This document shows, piece by piece, positions 50,263 through 59,274 of a stretch of DNA of 64,000 bases. The stretch comes from Caulobacter sp. BK020. GTDB lineage: Bacteria > Pseudomonadota > Alphaproteobacteria > Caulobacterales > Caulobacteraceae. Location: contig NZ_SLZL01000003.1 of NCBI RefSeq assembly GCF_004342605.1, positions 62,001 to 126,000 of the forward strand, written 5' to 3'. The position numbers and the translations under genes are program-made. The notes beneath the pieces were generated by a model. The model worked only from the letters and a program-made list of their open reading frames with translations, did no database searches and was not told the DNA's origin. The first letter of the stretch is position 1. Each line of letters begins with the position of its first letter.

Positions 50263-51345
50263 ATGGTTTCCATTGGCTGCGCTAAGCGCCATCGGCTGCT
50301 CGTGGCTGCGCTTGGGGGATTTAGCGCTGTCCTCCTGCTGGGCTCGGCGCCGGTCACGCCATCCGGCGGACCACAAAGCGCCCCAAAGGCCGCCCCAACA
50401 ACCGCCAAGCCTAAGCCCGCCAGCCACCAAAGCTTGACGAGTTACGAGCGGGAATCCCTCGCTGTTGATCGTGTCGCGAACAACATCGGGGAGCGCGCGA
50501 ATCGCATCGCTGAGGCTCAGCGCATCTATGGGCTCTTGCAGTTGATCCTGAGCCTTTTCGGCGTCGGCTTCACCGGCGCCGCGGCCATCTTCGCCTGGCG
50601 CGCGACCCACTGGGCCAAGAATGCCGCTCTAGAAACCAAGCGGAGCGCCGACGCGGACAACGCCGCCCTTGAGGCCACCCAAGCGGGTCTGGAAGAGGCC
50701 CGCGTCGATGCCGCCAAGCAGGAAGAACGCTTCGCGGCGCAACTCGCCGTGGCCCATCGGCAGGCCGACGCCGCCGTGAAGAGCAACCAAGCCTATCTGT
50801 CGGTGATTTCCGGCTCGATTGAACTGGTACGCTACGGCATCAACAGCCTCTCTCCGCCATACCCTGAGTTCAAGCTGGTTCTTGTTGTGGAGAACATTGG
50901 AAAGTCTCCCTGTCCAAGGGGAAATATTGAGGTATCGGCGAGCACCATAGCGGCTCCTCCGTTCGCCAAACACAATTCTCCCTACACCTTCGACTGCTCT
51001 GGGTTGAGCTTTATCAATGGCATAGCAGCCGGCACGCGCAAGGAGATTGAGATTAGGGTTCGCCCAATTGGAGGGCCGAACCAGATGGAGGCGAACTACG
51101 TTCAGTATAACTTCAATGGGGACGACGTTTACTCGATATTTGGCGGTCGCGGCACGTTGAGCTTTCACAACTTCCTTGATGGCAGGGATGAAATCAGTCT
51201 CTTTTTTTCCACCGCGAGCGACGTTGAGGAAAACCCGTTCGGGCGCTACCCGGCGCTCATCGGCGCGGTCTATCCGCTCGAAATTGACGCCATCTACATG
51301 GGCCGCGCTCGCGTTCAAGAGCAGAACGACCAGCAGGCTACCTAG
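50263..51345 (+). CDS. Membrane-anchored protein with coiled coil and C-terminal beta domain, unknown function
   Basis: 360 aa. An N-terminal hydrophobic/signal-like segment (about 10-28), a Pro/Ala-rich stretch, a TM helix (about 88-110, LLQLILSLFGVGFTGAAAIFAWRA), a coiled-coil region (about 115-165, alanine-rich with KRSADADNAALEATQAGLEEARVDAAKQEERFAAQL) and a C-terminal beta-rich domain (about 172-345). Third-position GC falls markedly from about 50800 on, unlike both neighbours, hinting at acquired DNA. No homologue recognised. No operon partner. Confidence 0.7.
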   Translation: MVSIGCAKRHRLLVAALGGFSAVLLLGSAPVTPSGGPQSAPKAAPTTAKPKPASHQSLTSYERESLAVDRVANNIGERANRIAEAQRIYGLLQLILSLFGVGFTGAAAIFAWRATHWAKNAALETKRSADADNAALEATQAGLEEARVDAAKQEERFAAQLAVAHRQADAAVKSNQAYLSVISGSIELVRYGINSLSPPYPEFKLVLVVENIGKSPCPRGNIEVSASTIAAPPFAKHNSPYTFDCSGLSFINGIAAGTRKEIEIRVRPIGGPNQMEANYVQYNFNGDDVYSIFGGRGTLSFHNFLDGRDEISLFFSTASDVEENPFGRYPALIGAVYPLEIDAIYMGRARVQEQNDQQAT

Positions 51346-51350
51346 CGGCA

Positions 51351-51373
51351 TAGGTCTCCTCTTTTGAGACCTA
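51351..51373. terminator. Hairpin downstream of the unknown membrane gene
   Basis: TAGGTCTC (51351-51358) and GAGACCTA (51366-51373) pair perfectly around a CTCTTTT loop, 5 nt after the stop codon. There is no strong T run after the stem, so it may terminate weakly or protect the mRNA end. Confidence 0.45.
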
Positions 51374-51550
51374 GCTTCGACTGCTCTCGCCCGTAGAGGT
51401 GTTTGCTACATAATACCAGTCATCCTCCGACTTATTCGGGGAGGGCAAGCCTAGCTTGTGGTTTTGGCCACGTATCGGCTTCACCGCTGCTTCGGTTCCC
51501 CGCTTAGAGGGGGATGGCGCGCGTTTATGGCGAAAAGGCCAAAAGAAACG

Positions 51551-51585
51551 AAAAAGGCCGGCCCGCGTACGCGGAACCGGCCTTT
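51551..51585 (-). terminator. Terminator of rpmE
   Basis: AAAGGCCGG (51553-51561) pairs with CCGGCCTTT (51577-51585), with an inner CGCGTACGCG palindrome. On the minus strand the stem is followed by TTTTTCG. It lies 31 nt beyond the rpmE stop. Confidence 0.8.
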
Positions 51586-51616
51586 CGTCGCCCTTACGGC
51601 GAGAAGCGTGGAACGC

Positions 51617-51844
51617 TTACTTCTTGGCGGTGAAGCCGGCGAACTTGGCGTTGAAGCGCGAGACGCGGCCGCCGCGGTCCATCATCTGGGCGTTGCCGCC
51701 GGTCCAGGCCGGATGGACGCGCGGATCGATGTCCAGCGCCAGGGTGGCGCCTTCCTTACCGTAGGTCGAACGCGTCTGGTACGACGAGCCGTCGGTCAGG
51801 GTGACGGTGATGAAGTGATAGTCGGGGTGAATGTCTTGTTTCAT
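51617..51844 (-). CDS. rpmE: 50S ribosomal protein L31 (bL31)
   Basis: 75 aa: [68 protein letters not shown]. It lacks the CxxC zinc motif of the C-plus L31, so it is the C-minus form, like the rpmJ in this window. It starts at 51844; a longer ORF upstream is not needed. It sits on the 50S subunit bridging to the 30S head. Confidence 0.95.
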   Translation of the reverse strand: MKQDIHPDYHFITVTLTDGSSYQTRSTYGKEGATLALDIDPRVHPAWTGGNAQMMDRGGRVSRFNAKFAGFTAKK

Positions 51845-51963
51845 CGGGCGATCCAACCGACTTGAAGGCGGCGTGAGATTGTGGGCGGGCGCCAAACCTT
51901 GCGGGTGGCTCTCGGAGACGCGCGGCTATAAAGAAAGCGCGCGATTTTGGCAAGGGTCAGTTG

Positions 51964-53829
51964 ATGAGCGACGTGAACGCGGGCGAGATTTCGGCCGAAG
52001 GCAGGCCGAGCGCGGGCGCGGAGCTGGTGCAGAACCTGGCCGAAGCCGCGAACCGCCGGCCGCGCCGCAAGGACATCCGCCCGCTGGCCCACCTGCTGCC
52101 GTTCGTGCGCCGCCACATCGGCGACGCCCTGGCCGCCGGCTTCTTCCTGCTGTTCTCGACCAGCGCCACCCTGGGCCTGACGGCGGCGTTCAAGGGCGTG
52201 ATCGACAAGGGCTTCGCCCCTGAAGCAGGAGGAGGGGGCTCCGGCGACGCGGTCAACACCGCCTTTCTCGGCCTGGGCGCGGTGGCCCTGGTGCTGGCGG
52301 TGGCCACGGCGCTGCGCTTCTTCTTCGTCACCCGGCTGGGCGAGCGGGTGGTCGCCGACCTGCGCCGGGCGCTGTACGGCCACACCCTGACCCTGGACCC
52401 GGCCTTCTTCCTGAAGACCCGCACGGGCGAGGTGCTGTCGCGGATGACCACCGACATCACCATCGTCGAGACCCTGGTGGGGACCTCGGCCTCGGTGGCG
52501 CTGCGCAACACGCTGAGCCTGATCGGCGGCCTGGGCTACATGGCCGTGGTCAGCCCCAAGCTGGCCGGCTTCATCGTGCTGATGGTGCCGGTGATCCTGG
52601 CGCCGATGTTCCTGCTGGGCCGCAACGTGCGCAAGCTGTCCGTCGCCGCCCAGGACCGGTTCGCCGACGCCGTCGGCTATGCCGGCGAGAGCCTGGACGC
52701 GCTGGACACCGTCCAGGCCTTCGGGCGCGAGGCGGCGGCCGACACCCGGTTCGGCGGCGCGGTCGAGGCGGCCTACAAGGCCTCGGTTCGCCGGATCAGC
52801 GCGCGGTCCGGCATGACCGCCGTGGTCATCGTCCTGGCGTTCGGCGGCATCACCCTGCTGCTGTGGATCGGCGCGCACATGGTGCTGTCGAACGAGATGA
52901 CGCCCGGCACCCTGGCCCAGTTCGCCCTGCTGGCGATCATGGCGGCCGGCTCCGTCGGGGCCCTGGGCGAGGTCTGGGGCGACGTCCAGAAGGCGGCCGG
53001 AGCCATGGAGCGGATCTCCGACCTGCTCAATTCCGAGCCTGGGATCGCCGCGCCCGAGAAGCCCCGGACGCTGCCCGTCCCGGCCCGGGGCGCCATCGCC
53101 TTCGAGGGCGTGACCTTCGCCTATCCCGGACGACCCGACCTGCCGGCCCTGAAGGGCTTCGACCTGGTCGTGAAGCCCGGCGAGACCGTCGCCCTGGTCG
53201 GTCCGTCCGGCGCGGGCAAGAGCACGGTGCTGCGTCTGCTGTTGCGCTTCTACGATCCGCAGGCCGGCGTGGTGCGGCTGGACGACGTCGATCTGCGAGC
53301 CGCCGACCCCGCCGAGGTGCGCGACCGCATGGCGCTGGTCGCCCAGGACAGTCCGCTGTTCTCCGGCTCGGCCCTGGACAACATCCGCTTCGGCCGCGAG
53401 GACGCGACCGACGAGGAGGCTCGCGCGGCGGCCGACGCGGCCCAGGCCACGCCGTTCATCAACGCCCTGCCGCAGGGCTTCGACACCCCGGTCGGCGAGC
53501 GGGCCAAGACGCTGTCGGGCGGCCAGCGCCAGCGCCTGGCCATCGCCCGCGCCCTGGTCCGCAACGCGCCGATCCTGTTGCTGGACGAGGCCACCAGCGC
53601 CCTGGACGCCGAGAACGAGCGCCTGGTGCAGAAGGCCCTGCACGACGCGATGAGCGAGCGCACCACCCTGGTCATCGCCCACCGCCTGGCCACCGTGCTC
53701 AAGGCCGACCGCATCGTGGTCATGGAGGACGGCCGGGTCGTGGAGCAGGGCACTCACGCCGAGCTCTCGGCCCAGGGCGGGCTCTACGCCAAGCTGGCCC
53801 GGCTGCAGTTCGGGGTGGAGGCGGCCTAG
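51964..53829 (+). CDS. ABC transporter, fused permease-ATPase (MsbA-like exporter)
   Basis: 621 aa. Residues about 50-335 hold six TM helices of the type I exporter fold; residues about 360-610 hold the ATPase with Walker A GPSGAGKST, Q-loop (LVAQDSPLFSGS), signature LSGGQRQRLAIARAL, Walker B LLLDEATSALD and H-loop VIAHRL. An ATP-driven exporter of lipid, peptide or drug; homodimer. ATG at 51964 follows AAGGG. Monocistronic. Confidence 0.93.
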   Translation: MSDVNAGEISAEGRPSAGAELVQNLAEAANRRPRRKDIRPLAHLLPFVRRHIGDALAAGFFLLFSTSATLGLTAAFKGVIDKGFAPEAGGGGSGDAVNTAFLGLGAVALVLAVATALRFFFVTRLGERVVADLRRALYGHTLTLDPAFFLKTRTGEVLSRMTTDITIVETLVGTSASVALRNTLSLIGGLGYMAVVSPKLAGFIVLMVPVILAPMFLLGRNVRKLSVAAQDRFADAVGYAGESLDALDTVQAFGREAAADTRFGGAVEAAYKASVRRISARSGMTAVVIVLAFGGITLLLWIGAHMVLSNEMTPGTLAQFALLAIMAAGSVGALGEVWGDVQKAAGAMERISDLLNSEPGIAAPEKPRTLPVPARGAIAFEGVTFAYPGRPDLPALKGFDLVVKPGETVALVGPSGAGKSTVLRLLLRFYDPQAGVVRLDDVDLRAADPAEVRDRMALVAQDSPLFSGSALDNIRFGREDATDEEARAAADAAQATPFINALPQGFDTPVGERAKTLSGGQRQRLAIARALVRNAPILLLDEATSALDAENERLVQKALHDAMSERTTLVIAHRLATVLKADRIVVMEDGRVVEQGTHAELSAQGGLYAKLARLQFGVEAA

Positions 53830-53865
53830 GGTCTTGGGCGTCGGCAATCGACTACTTGTAGCCGC

Positions 53866-54180
53866 CTAGGACGGCGCCGCCTTCTCCTCCCGCCGGATCA
53901 CGTCGACATGCTCGAGTTGGAGTTTGAGCGCGGCGATCGCCTCGTGCTCCGGCAGGCCCTGTTTCTCGGCCCAGTCGATGACCACCGAGAGCGCCTCGCC
54001 GATTCGGCCCAACTGGCGGCCGTAGCTGCCGACCTCGTCGAGGATGCGCGCCTCGACGTCGGGGGCGGACGACTTGCCGAGGTTGATGCTGAACAGGCTG
54101 ACATTGCCCATGCTCCAGGACCACGGATTGATCGTCTGGGTCAGCTGGCTGGGGGCGAGGGCGAGCTTGAAGTCGGGCAT
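53866..54180 (-). CDS. Conserved hypothetical protein
   Basis: A 104-aa protein. The opening MPDFKLALAPSQLTQTINPWSWSMGNVSLFSINLG is aromatic and Ser/Thr-rich, followed by an amphipathic helical part (APDVEARILDEVGSYGRQLGRIGEALSVVIDWAEKQG) and a final helix (HEAIAALKLQLEHVDVIRREEKAA). No family recognised. The ATG at 54180 was chosen because the residues before it in the ORF look non-protein-like. Confidence 0.65.
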   Translation of the reverse strand: MPDFKLALAPSQLTQTINPWSWSMGNVSLFSINLGKSSAPDVEARILDEVGSYGRQLGRIGEALSVVIDWAEKQGLPEHEAIAALKLQLEHVDVIRREEKAAPS

Positions 54181-54302
54181 GGCGGGACTCCCGGGAGGAT
54201 GGCGCAGTATCAACGCTGGGCTGTGTCTCGGCGCCGGACATCTTCCGGGGCTGAGCGACAATCGCGCATGGGCCCAACCCTTAGGCGCCATCTGACGCGG
54301 AT

Positions 54303-54328
54303 GGGGACAGGCACATGTGCCTGTCCCC
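54303..54328. repeat. 26-nt perfect palindrome, copy 2
   Basis: The left half GGGGACAGGCACA is followed by its exact reverse complement. It differs from the copy at 15659-15684 only at two symmetric positions in the centre. It lies between the hypothetical gene and the ArsR-like gene. Confidence 0.7.
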
Positions 54329-54348
54329 GATCGTCATGTCCCTGATCG

Positions 54349-55056
54349 TCAGGCCGCCTCGCGTCCCGCGACGCCATCCAGATCCACGCCCAGTCGCTTC
54401 CGCAGCGCCTCCCGTCCCAGCGTCGTCAGCCGCGCCGCCCGGCTGCCGGCGACCGTCTCGATCCAGCCCAGGGCGACCATGCGAGAGAGCAAGCTGACGC
54501 CCAGCGGACCGGCCAGGTGATGGCGGCGCTCGGTCCAGTCCAGGCACTGACGGGCGACGCCGCGCCTTGAACGCATCGCGTCGAGGTCCAGGCCCAGGTC
54601 CTCGAACCAGGCGCGGCCCTCGGCGCTGACGTCGTATTGCTTGTCGTCGGCGGGGCAGAGGAAACCCTGGGCCACCAGGGCGTCGGTCACCGCTATGCCC
54701 AGCCGGCCGGCCAGGTGGCCATAGCAACAGCGGCCGTCGCGCAGGGCGCGGGCCTGGGGCGAGCGCGGCTGCTCCAGCGAGCGGACTGGCGCGGCCAGGC
54801 AGGCCAGGGCTTCCAGCGCGTGGGCGACCTCGGCGCTGGCCAGGCGGTAGTAGCGGTGGCGGCCCTCGCGCTCGACGCTGACCAGCCCGCCGTCCACCAG
54901 CCTGGCCAGATGGTTGCTGGCGGCCTGGGCGGTCAGGCCGGCGGCCCAGGCCAGGGCGCCGGCCGGGTGGGCGCGCCCGTCCTGCAGGGCCTGCAGCATG
55001 GCGGCCCGGCCGGGATCGCCGATCAGGGCGGCGGGGGAGGCGATGTTGGCTTCCAT
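54349..55056 (-). CDS. ArsR-type winged-helix transcriptional regulator
   Basis: 235 aa. The N-terminal ArsR HTH is IGDPGRAAMLQALQDGRAHPAGALAWAAGLTAQAASNHLARLVDGGLVSVEREGRHRYYRLASAEVA. The C-terminal part (about 100-235) contains cysteines CCYGHLAG and a second winged-helix-like segment. Divergent from the DHA2 transporter 84 bp away, it is likely its repressor. An ATG at 55068 would add four residues. Confidence 0.87.
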   Translation of the reverse strand: MEANIASPAALIGDPGRAAMLQALQDGRAHPAGALAWAAGLTAQAASNHLARLVDGGLVSVEREGRHRYYRLASAEVAHALEALACLAAPVRSLEQPRSPQARALRDGRCCYGHLAGRLGIAVTDALVAQGFLCPADDKQYDVSAEGRAWFEDLGLDLDAMRSRRGVARQCLDWTERRHHLAGPLGVSLLSRMVALGWIETVAGSRAARLTTLGREALRKRLGVDLDGVAGREAA

Positions 55057-55139
55057 GACGCGAAACATAGCGGGCGAAGGCCGCGAATGCTTCACTCGTC
55101 GCTGTAACATTTCGGGCCGAACCGGGCGAAGGTCGCGCC

Positions 55140-56534
55140 ATGACCCACGCCCGAGTCGCGTCCCCCGCCCGTCCCGCCGGCCTGCCGCTGATCCTGGTCG
55201 CCGCCAGCTTCGGCTTCACGATCGTCCAGCTGGACGTGACCATCGTCAATGTGGCCCTGGACGCCATCGGCCGCGAGTTCGGGGCGCCGACCGCCAGCCT
55301 GCAATGGGTGGTCGACGCCTATACCCTGCTGCTCGCGGCCCTGCTGCTGTCGGCCGGCGCACTGGGCGACCGGTTCGGACCGCGTCGGGCGTTCCTGGTC
55401 GGACTGGTGCTGTTCGCCGTGTCGTCGGCGGCCTGCGGCCTGGCCCGCGACGCATTGCAGCTGGTCCTGGCCCGGGCGGTCCAGGGGGCGGCGGCCGCCC
55501 TGCTGGTGCCGCCGTCCCTGGCCCTGATCGCCCACGCGGCGGCCGGCGACGACCGGGCGCGCGCCTGGGCCGTGGGCTGGTGGACGGCGGCGGGCGGGGT
55601 GTCGATCGCCGCTGGCCCGGTGATCGGCGGCCTGATGATCGGCGCCCTCGGCTGGCGCTGGGTGTTCCTGGTCAACCTGCCGCTCTGCCTGCTGGGCGCG
55701 GCCCTGACCCTGGCCTTCGCGCCCGAGGTCCCGCCGCGCGAGAAGCGGCCGCTGGACCTGCCTGGCCAGGTTCTGGGCTTCATCGCCCTGGCCTGCCTGG
55801 TCGGGGCGGTGATCGAGGGCGGTCACCGCGGCTGGGGCGATCCCCTGGTGGCCGGCGCCCTGGTCGCCGGGATCGCGACCGCGGCCGCCTTCGTGTGGGT
55901 GGAGATCCGTAGCCCGCACCCCGCCGTGCCCCTGGCGGTGTTCCGCAGCCGCATGGTGTGGTCGGCGGTGGCGATCGGGGTCGGCGTCAACTTCACCTAT
56001 TACGGCGTGATCTTCGTGCTGGGTCTCTTTCTTCAACGTTCCGCTGGCTACAGCGTGTTGCACGCTGGCCTGGCCTTCCTGCCGCTGACGGCCACCTTCA
56101 TCGTCTCCAACCTGCTGAGCGGCCGGGTCGCCCACCGGTTCGGACCGGCGCGGACCATGGCCGGCGGCGTGCTGGTGGCGGCGATCGGCTACGCCCTGAC
56201 CAGCCGGCTGTCGCCGTCCACGCCCTACGGGTTGATGATCCCGGGCTTCCTGCTGATCCCGGCCGGCATGGGTACGGCGGTGCCGGCCATGACCAGCGCC
56301 CTGCTGGCCAACGTCGACCGCCATCTCTCGGGCACGGCCTCGGGGGTGCTGAACGCCTGTCGGCAAGCCGCGGGCGCGGCCGGGGTGGCGGTGATGGGCG
56401 CCCTGGCGGCCGGCGGACCGGACCGGATCGCCGCCGGCCTGCGGTCCTCCGGCCTGATCGCCGCGGCGGTGCTGCTGGGCGCGGCCTGGGTGGCGTGGCG
56501 CAGCGAAGGACGGTCGCCCTCCAAGGTCGGCTAG
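55140..56534 (+). CDS. MFS transporter, DHA2 family (EmrB/QacA type)
   Basis: 464 aa with about fourteen TM helices. Conserved features: VQLDVTIVNVALDAIGREF (motif D1) at TM1, ALGDRFGPRRAF (motif A) after TM2, and GWRWVFLVNLPL in TM6. It exports drugs or small toxic compounds by proton antiport. It faces an ArsR-like regulator across a short divergent promoter region. Confidence 0.92.
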   Translation: MTHARVASPARPAGLPLILVAASFGFTIVQLDVTIVNVALDAIGREFGAPTASLQWVVDAYTLLLAALLLSAGALGDRFGPRRAFLVGLVLFAVSSAACGLARDALQLVLARAVQGAAAALLVPPSLALIAHAAAGDDRARAWAVGWWTAAGGVSIAAGPVIGGLMIGALGWRWVFLVNLPLCLLGAALTLAFAPEVPPREKRPLDLPGQVLGFIALACLVGAVIEGGHRGWGDPLVAGALVAGIATAAAFVWVEIRSPHPAVPLAVFRSRMVWSAVAIGVGVNFTYYGVIFVLGLFLQRSAGYSVLHAGLAFLPLTATFIVSNLLSGRVAHRFGPARTMAGGVLVAAIGYALTSRLSPSTPYGLMIPGFLLIPAGMGTAVPAMTSALLANVDRHLSGTASGVLNACRQAAGAAGVAVMGALAAGGPDRIAAGLRSSGLIAAAVLLGAAWVAWRSEGRSPSKVG

Positions 56535-56670
56535 CCGACAGCAACCGAATGAAATATCGGTCGTTTTCGCCATCGACGGCGCAAAAGGACAGTCGCCGCG
56601 GCTTGAAACCACGCCTGCCATGAGGTCTCCTGCACCTTGGCCGTTGTCGCGGTCGGGAAGGAACACGGGC

Positions 56671-58938
56671 ATGGTGAACACCCGTGATCAGGGACTCGCT
56701 GTGGAGACGGTCGCGCCGGATCAGATGCGCGGGCGGATCGAGACGTTTGACTGGACGGTCACGCCGCTCGGACCACGTGAGATCTGGTCGCCCAGCCTGA
56801 GGTTCGCTGTCGACATGATCGTCGCCAGCCGGTTTCCCAGCGCTCTTCGCTGGGGCCCCGAACTGGTGCTGATCTATAACGACGCCTATGCGCCGATGCT
56901 GGGCGAGCGCCATCCCCGCGTCCTGGGCAAGACCTTCGCCGAGGCCCCGCCCACCTCGGCCGCCGAGTCCGAGGCGCCGGAGCGGGCGATCCTGGCCGGC
57001 GCCAGCGGCGGCACGATCATCGAGGAACTGCCGCTTTCCACCACCCATCCGGACGGCTCGGTCAGCGAGGGCTATTTCACCATCCGCCTAAGCCCGATGC
57101 CCGACGCCGCCGCCCCTTCGGGCGTGGGCGGGGTGCTGATCGCCCTGACCGACGTCACGCGGAAGGTGCGGACCGAACAGGCGCTGCGGGCCAGCGAGGA
57201 GCGCTATCAGCTGGCCCTGCAGGCGGCCAGCGGGGTGGGCACCTGGGACTGGGACATCGTCGCCGACAAGGTCTATGCCGACGCCCGCTACGCGGTGTTC
57301 CACAATGTCGATCCCGAGCGCGCGGCGCAGGGGGCGCCGCTGTCCGAATTCACCAGGGCCCTGCATCCCGACGATTACGAACGATTGCTCAGGTCGGGCC
57401 GCACCAGCCTGAAGACCACGACCGACTTCCTGGAGGAGTACCGGCTGATCCAGGCCGACGGCTCGATCCGCTGGGTCCAGACCCGCGGCCGGGTCGAACG
57501 CGACGCCAAGGGCTGGGCCGTCCGGCACCGTGGGGTGATGGTCGACATCACCGGCCGCAAGCGCACCGAGCAGGCGCTCGAGGCCGCCGAGGCCGACCTG
57601 CGCATCGCCGTCGATGCGGCCGGCCTGGGGCGCTGGGATCACAATCCGCAGACCGGCGAACGCTTCTGGGACAAACGTTGCCGCGAGATCTACGGCTTGC
57701 CGGACGGCCCGATCGAGAACCCGCTCAACGCTTTCGAGCGACTGGTCCATCCCGATGACCTGCCGGGGCTGATGGACGCCGCGCGGATCGCCATGGACCC
57801 GGCGGGCGACCACACGATCAACCGCGAATACCGGATCCGGCGCGGCGACGACGGGGCGGAACGCTGGATCGAGACCTTCGGCCGCGCCTTCTTCCACGAG
57901 GGCCAGTGCGTGCGCTTCGTCGGCGTGGTCTCCGACGTGACCGAGCGCAAGGAGGCCGAGGCCGACCAGCTGTTGCGCGAGGCCACCATGGCCCTGGCCC
58001 TGGACGCGGGCAATGTCGGCACCTGGGACTTCGATGTCCGCAACCGGCAGCTGCGCTGGTCCGAGCGCGGCTACGGCATGTTCGGCATGGCGCCCGGGAC
58101 GGACGTGGGCCTGGACGACTTCTACGCCGCCATGCATCCCGAGGACCGCGAGGCCACGCGCCAGGCCCTGCTGGCGGCGATGAACCCGACCCTGCGCAGC
58201 GACATCGACGTCGAGTATCGCACGATCGGCCGCGACGACGGCCTGGAGCGCTGGATCTCGGCCAAGGGGCGGGGCTTCTTCGACGAGGCGGGGAAGGCGA
58301 CGCGCGTGGTCGGCGCCACCGTCGACATCACCGAGCGCAAGCGGGCCGAACTGCACCTGCGGCTGCTGGTCAACGAGCTGAATCACCGGGTCAAGAACTC
58401 GCTGGCCACGATCCAGGCCATCGCCGCCCAGACCTTCCACGCCGCCCGCTCGCTACCTCAGGCCCAGGAGGCGTTTTCGGCCCGCATCGTCGCCCTGGCC
58501 GAGGCCCATGACCTGCTGACCCGCGAGAACTGGGAGGGCGCCGACCTGCTGGACTTGCTGGCCCGGCTGGAGGTCCTGCACGGCGGCGCCGAGCGCTTCG
58601 CAATCGTCGGCGGATCGGTGCGGCTGTCGCCGCGCATGGCGCTGTCGCTGTCGATGGCCCTGCACGAACTGGCGACCAATGCGGTCAAGTACGGGGCGCT
58701 GTCGGCGCCTTCGGGCCAGGTGCGGATCACTTGGACCGTGGTTCCAGGTCCTACCCAACCACGTCTGGTCCTGACCTGGACCGAGACCGGCGGGCCGCCG
58801 GTGCAGCCGCCGACCCGGCGCGGCTTCGGCTCACGCCTGATCGAGCGCGGGCTGGCGGCGGAGCTGTCGGGCCAGGCCCATATCGATTTCCAGCCGGAGG
58901 GCGTGGTGTGCCGGATCGAGGCGGCGCTGGACGGTTAG
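56671..58938 (+). CDS. PAS-rich HWE-family sensor histidine kinase
   Basis: 755 aa without TM helices. Four PAS-like units in tandem (about 20-175, 180-310, 310-435, 435-560), the last three with PAC endings of the VDITxRK type. The kinase core is HWE: phosphoacceptor H572 in LNHRVKNSLATIQAIAAQTF, N-box HELATNAVKYGAL, and the W703-x-E705 pair (TWTETGG), then GFGSRLIERGLAAELSGQ. GGGAAGGA lies 8 nt before 56671. No response regulator is adjacent, so it is an orphan. PAS cofactors cannot be told. Confidence 0.9.
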   Translation: MVNTRDQGLAVETVAPDQMRGRIETFDWTVTPLGPREIWSPSLRFAVDMIVASRFPSALRWGPELVLIYNDAYAPMLGERHPRVLGKTFAEAPPTSAAESEAPERAILAGASGGTIIEELPLSTTHPDGSVSEGYFTIRLSPMPDAAAPSGVGGVLIALTDVTRKVRTEQALRASEERYQLALQAASGVGTWDWDIVADKVYADARYAVFHNVDPERAAQGAPLSEFTRALHPDDYERLLRSGRTSLKTTTDFLEEYRLIQADGSIRWVQTRGRVERDAKGWAVRHRGVMVDITGRKRTEQALEAAEADLRIAVDAAGLGRWDHNPQTGERFWDKRCREIYGLPDGPIENPLNAFERLVHPDDLPGLMDAARIAMDPAGDHTINREYRIRRGDDGAERWIETFGRAFFHEGQCVRFVGVVSDVTERKEAEADQLLREATMALALDAGNVGTWDFDVRNRQLRWSERGYGMFGMAPGTDVGLDDFYAAMHPEDREATRQALLAAMNPTLRSDIDVEYRTIGRDDGLERWISAKGRGFFDEAGKATRVVGATVDITERKRAELHLRLLVNELNHRVKNSLATIQAIAAQTFHAARSLPQAQEAFSARIVALAEAHDLLTRENWEGADLLDLLARLEVLHGGAERFAIVGGSVRLSPRMALSLSMALHELATNAVKYGALSAPSGQVRITWTVVPGPTQPRLVLTWTETGGPPVQPPTRRGFGSRLIERGLAAELSGQAHIDFQPEGVVCRIEAALDG

Positions 58939-58964
58939 GGCGTCTTTTTCAAGCAGTGAACGCT

Positions 58965-59195
58965 TCAGGAATCGACCGGCGCCGGCGCCTTGGCGGGCCC
59001 GGGCTTCAGGGCGGCGGCCACCGTGGCGACCAGGGCCATCAGAGCCACGGGAACCAGGGCCAGCAGCCAGACCACGACGACAAGACCCAGCTGCAACACG
59101 CTGATCGCCACGACCAGGGGCTTGGATTCCTTGCGGTGGTTCCGGTGGTTCCGGGAGCGGAACGTCGCGCGGACGGCGGGCATAGGTGCTCTCAA
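58965..59195 (-). CDS. Small membrane protein, hypothetical
   Basis: 76 aa. A basic N-terminus (MPAVRATFRSRNHRNHRKESK; start possibly at 59183) is followed by one or two hydrophobic helices (about 27-62, LVVAISVLQLGLVVVVWLLALVPVALMALVATVAAAL) and a Pro/Ala tail. Fills the gap between the kinase and the ABC operon. Composition is convincing for a membrane protein, but homologues are unknown to me. Confidence 0.5.
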   Translation of the reverse strand: MRAPMPAVRATFRSRNHRNHRKESKPLVVAISVLQLGLVVVVWLLALVPVALMALVATVAAALKPGPAKAPAPVDS

Positions 59196-59274
59196 GCTCT
59201 ACGTCCCCCGACCCGACAAGCAGCCTACCGGCGCTGTCCCATCAGGAAAATCGGGTAAAACCCTAAACGGCGCT

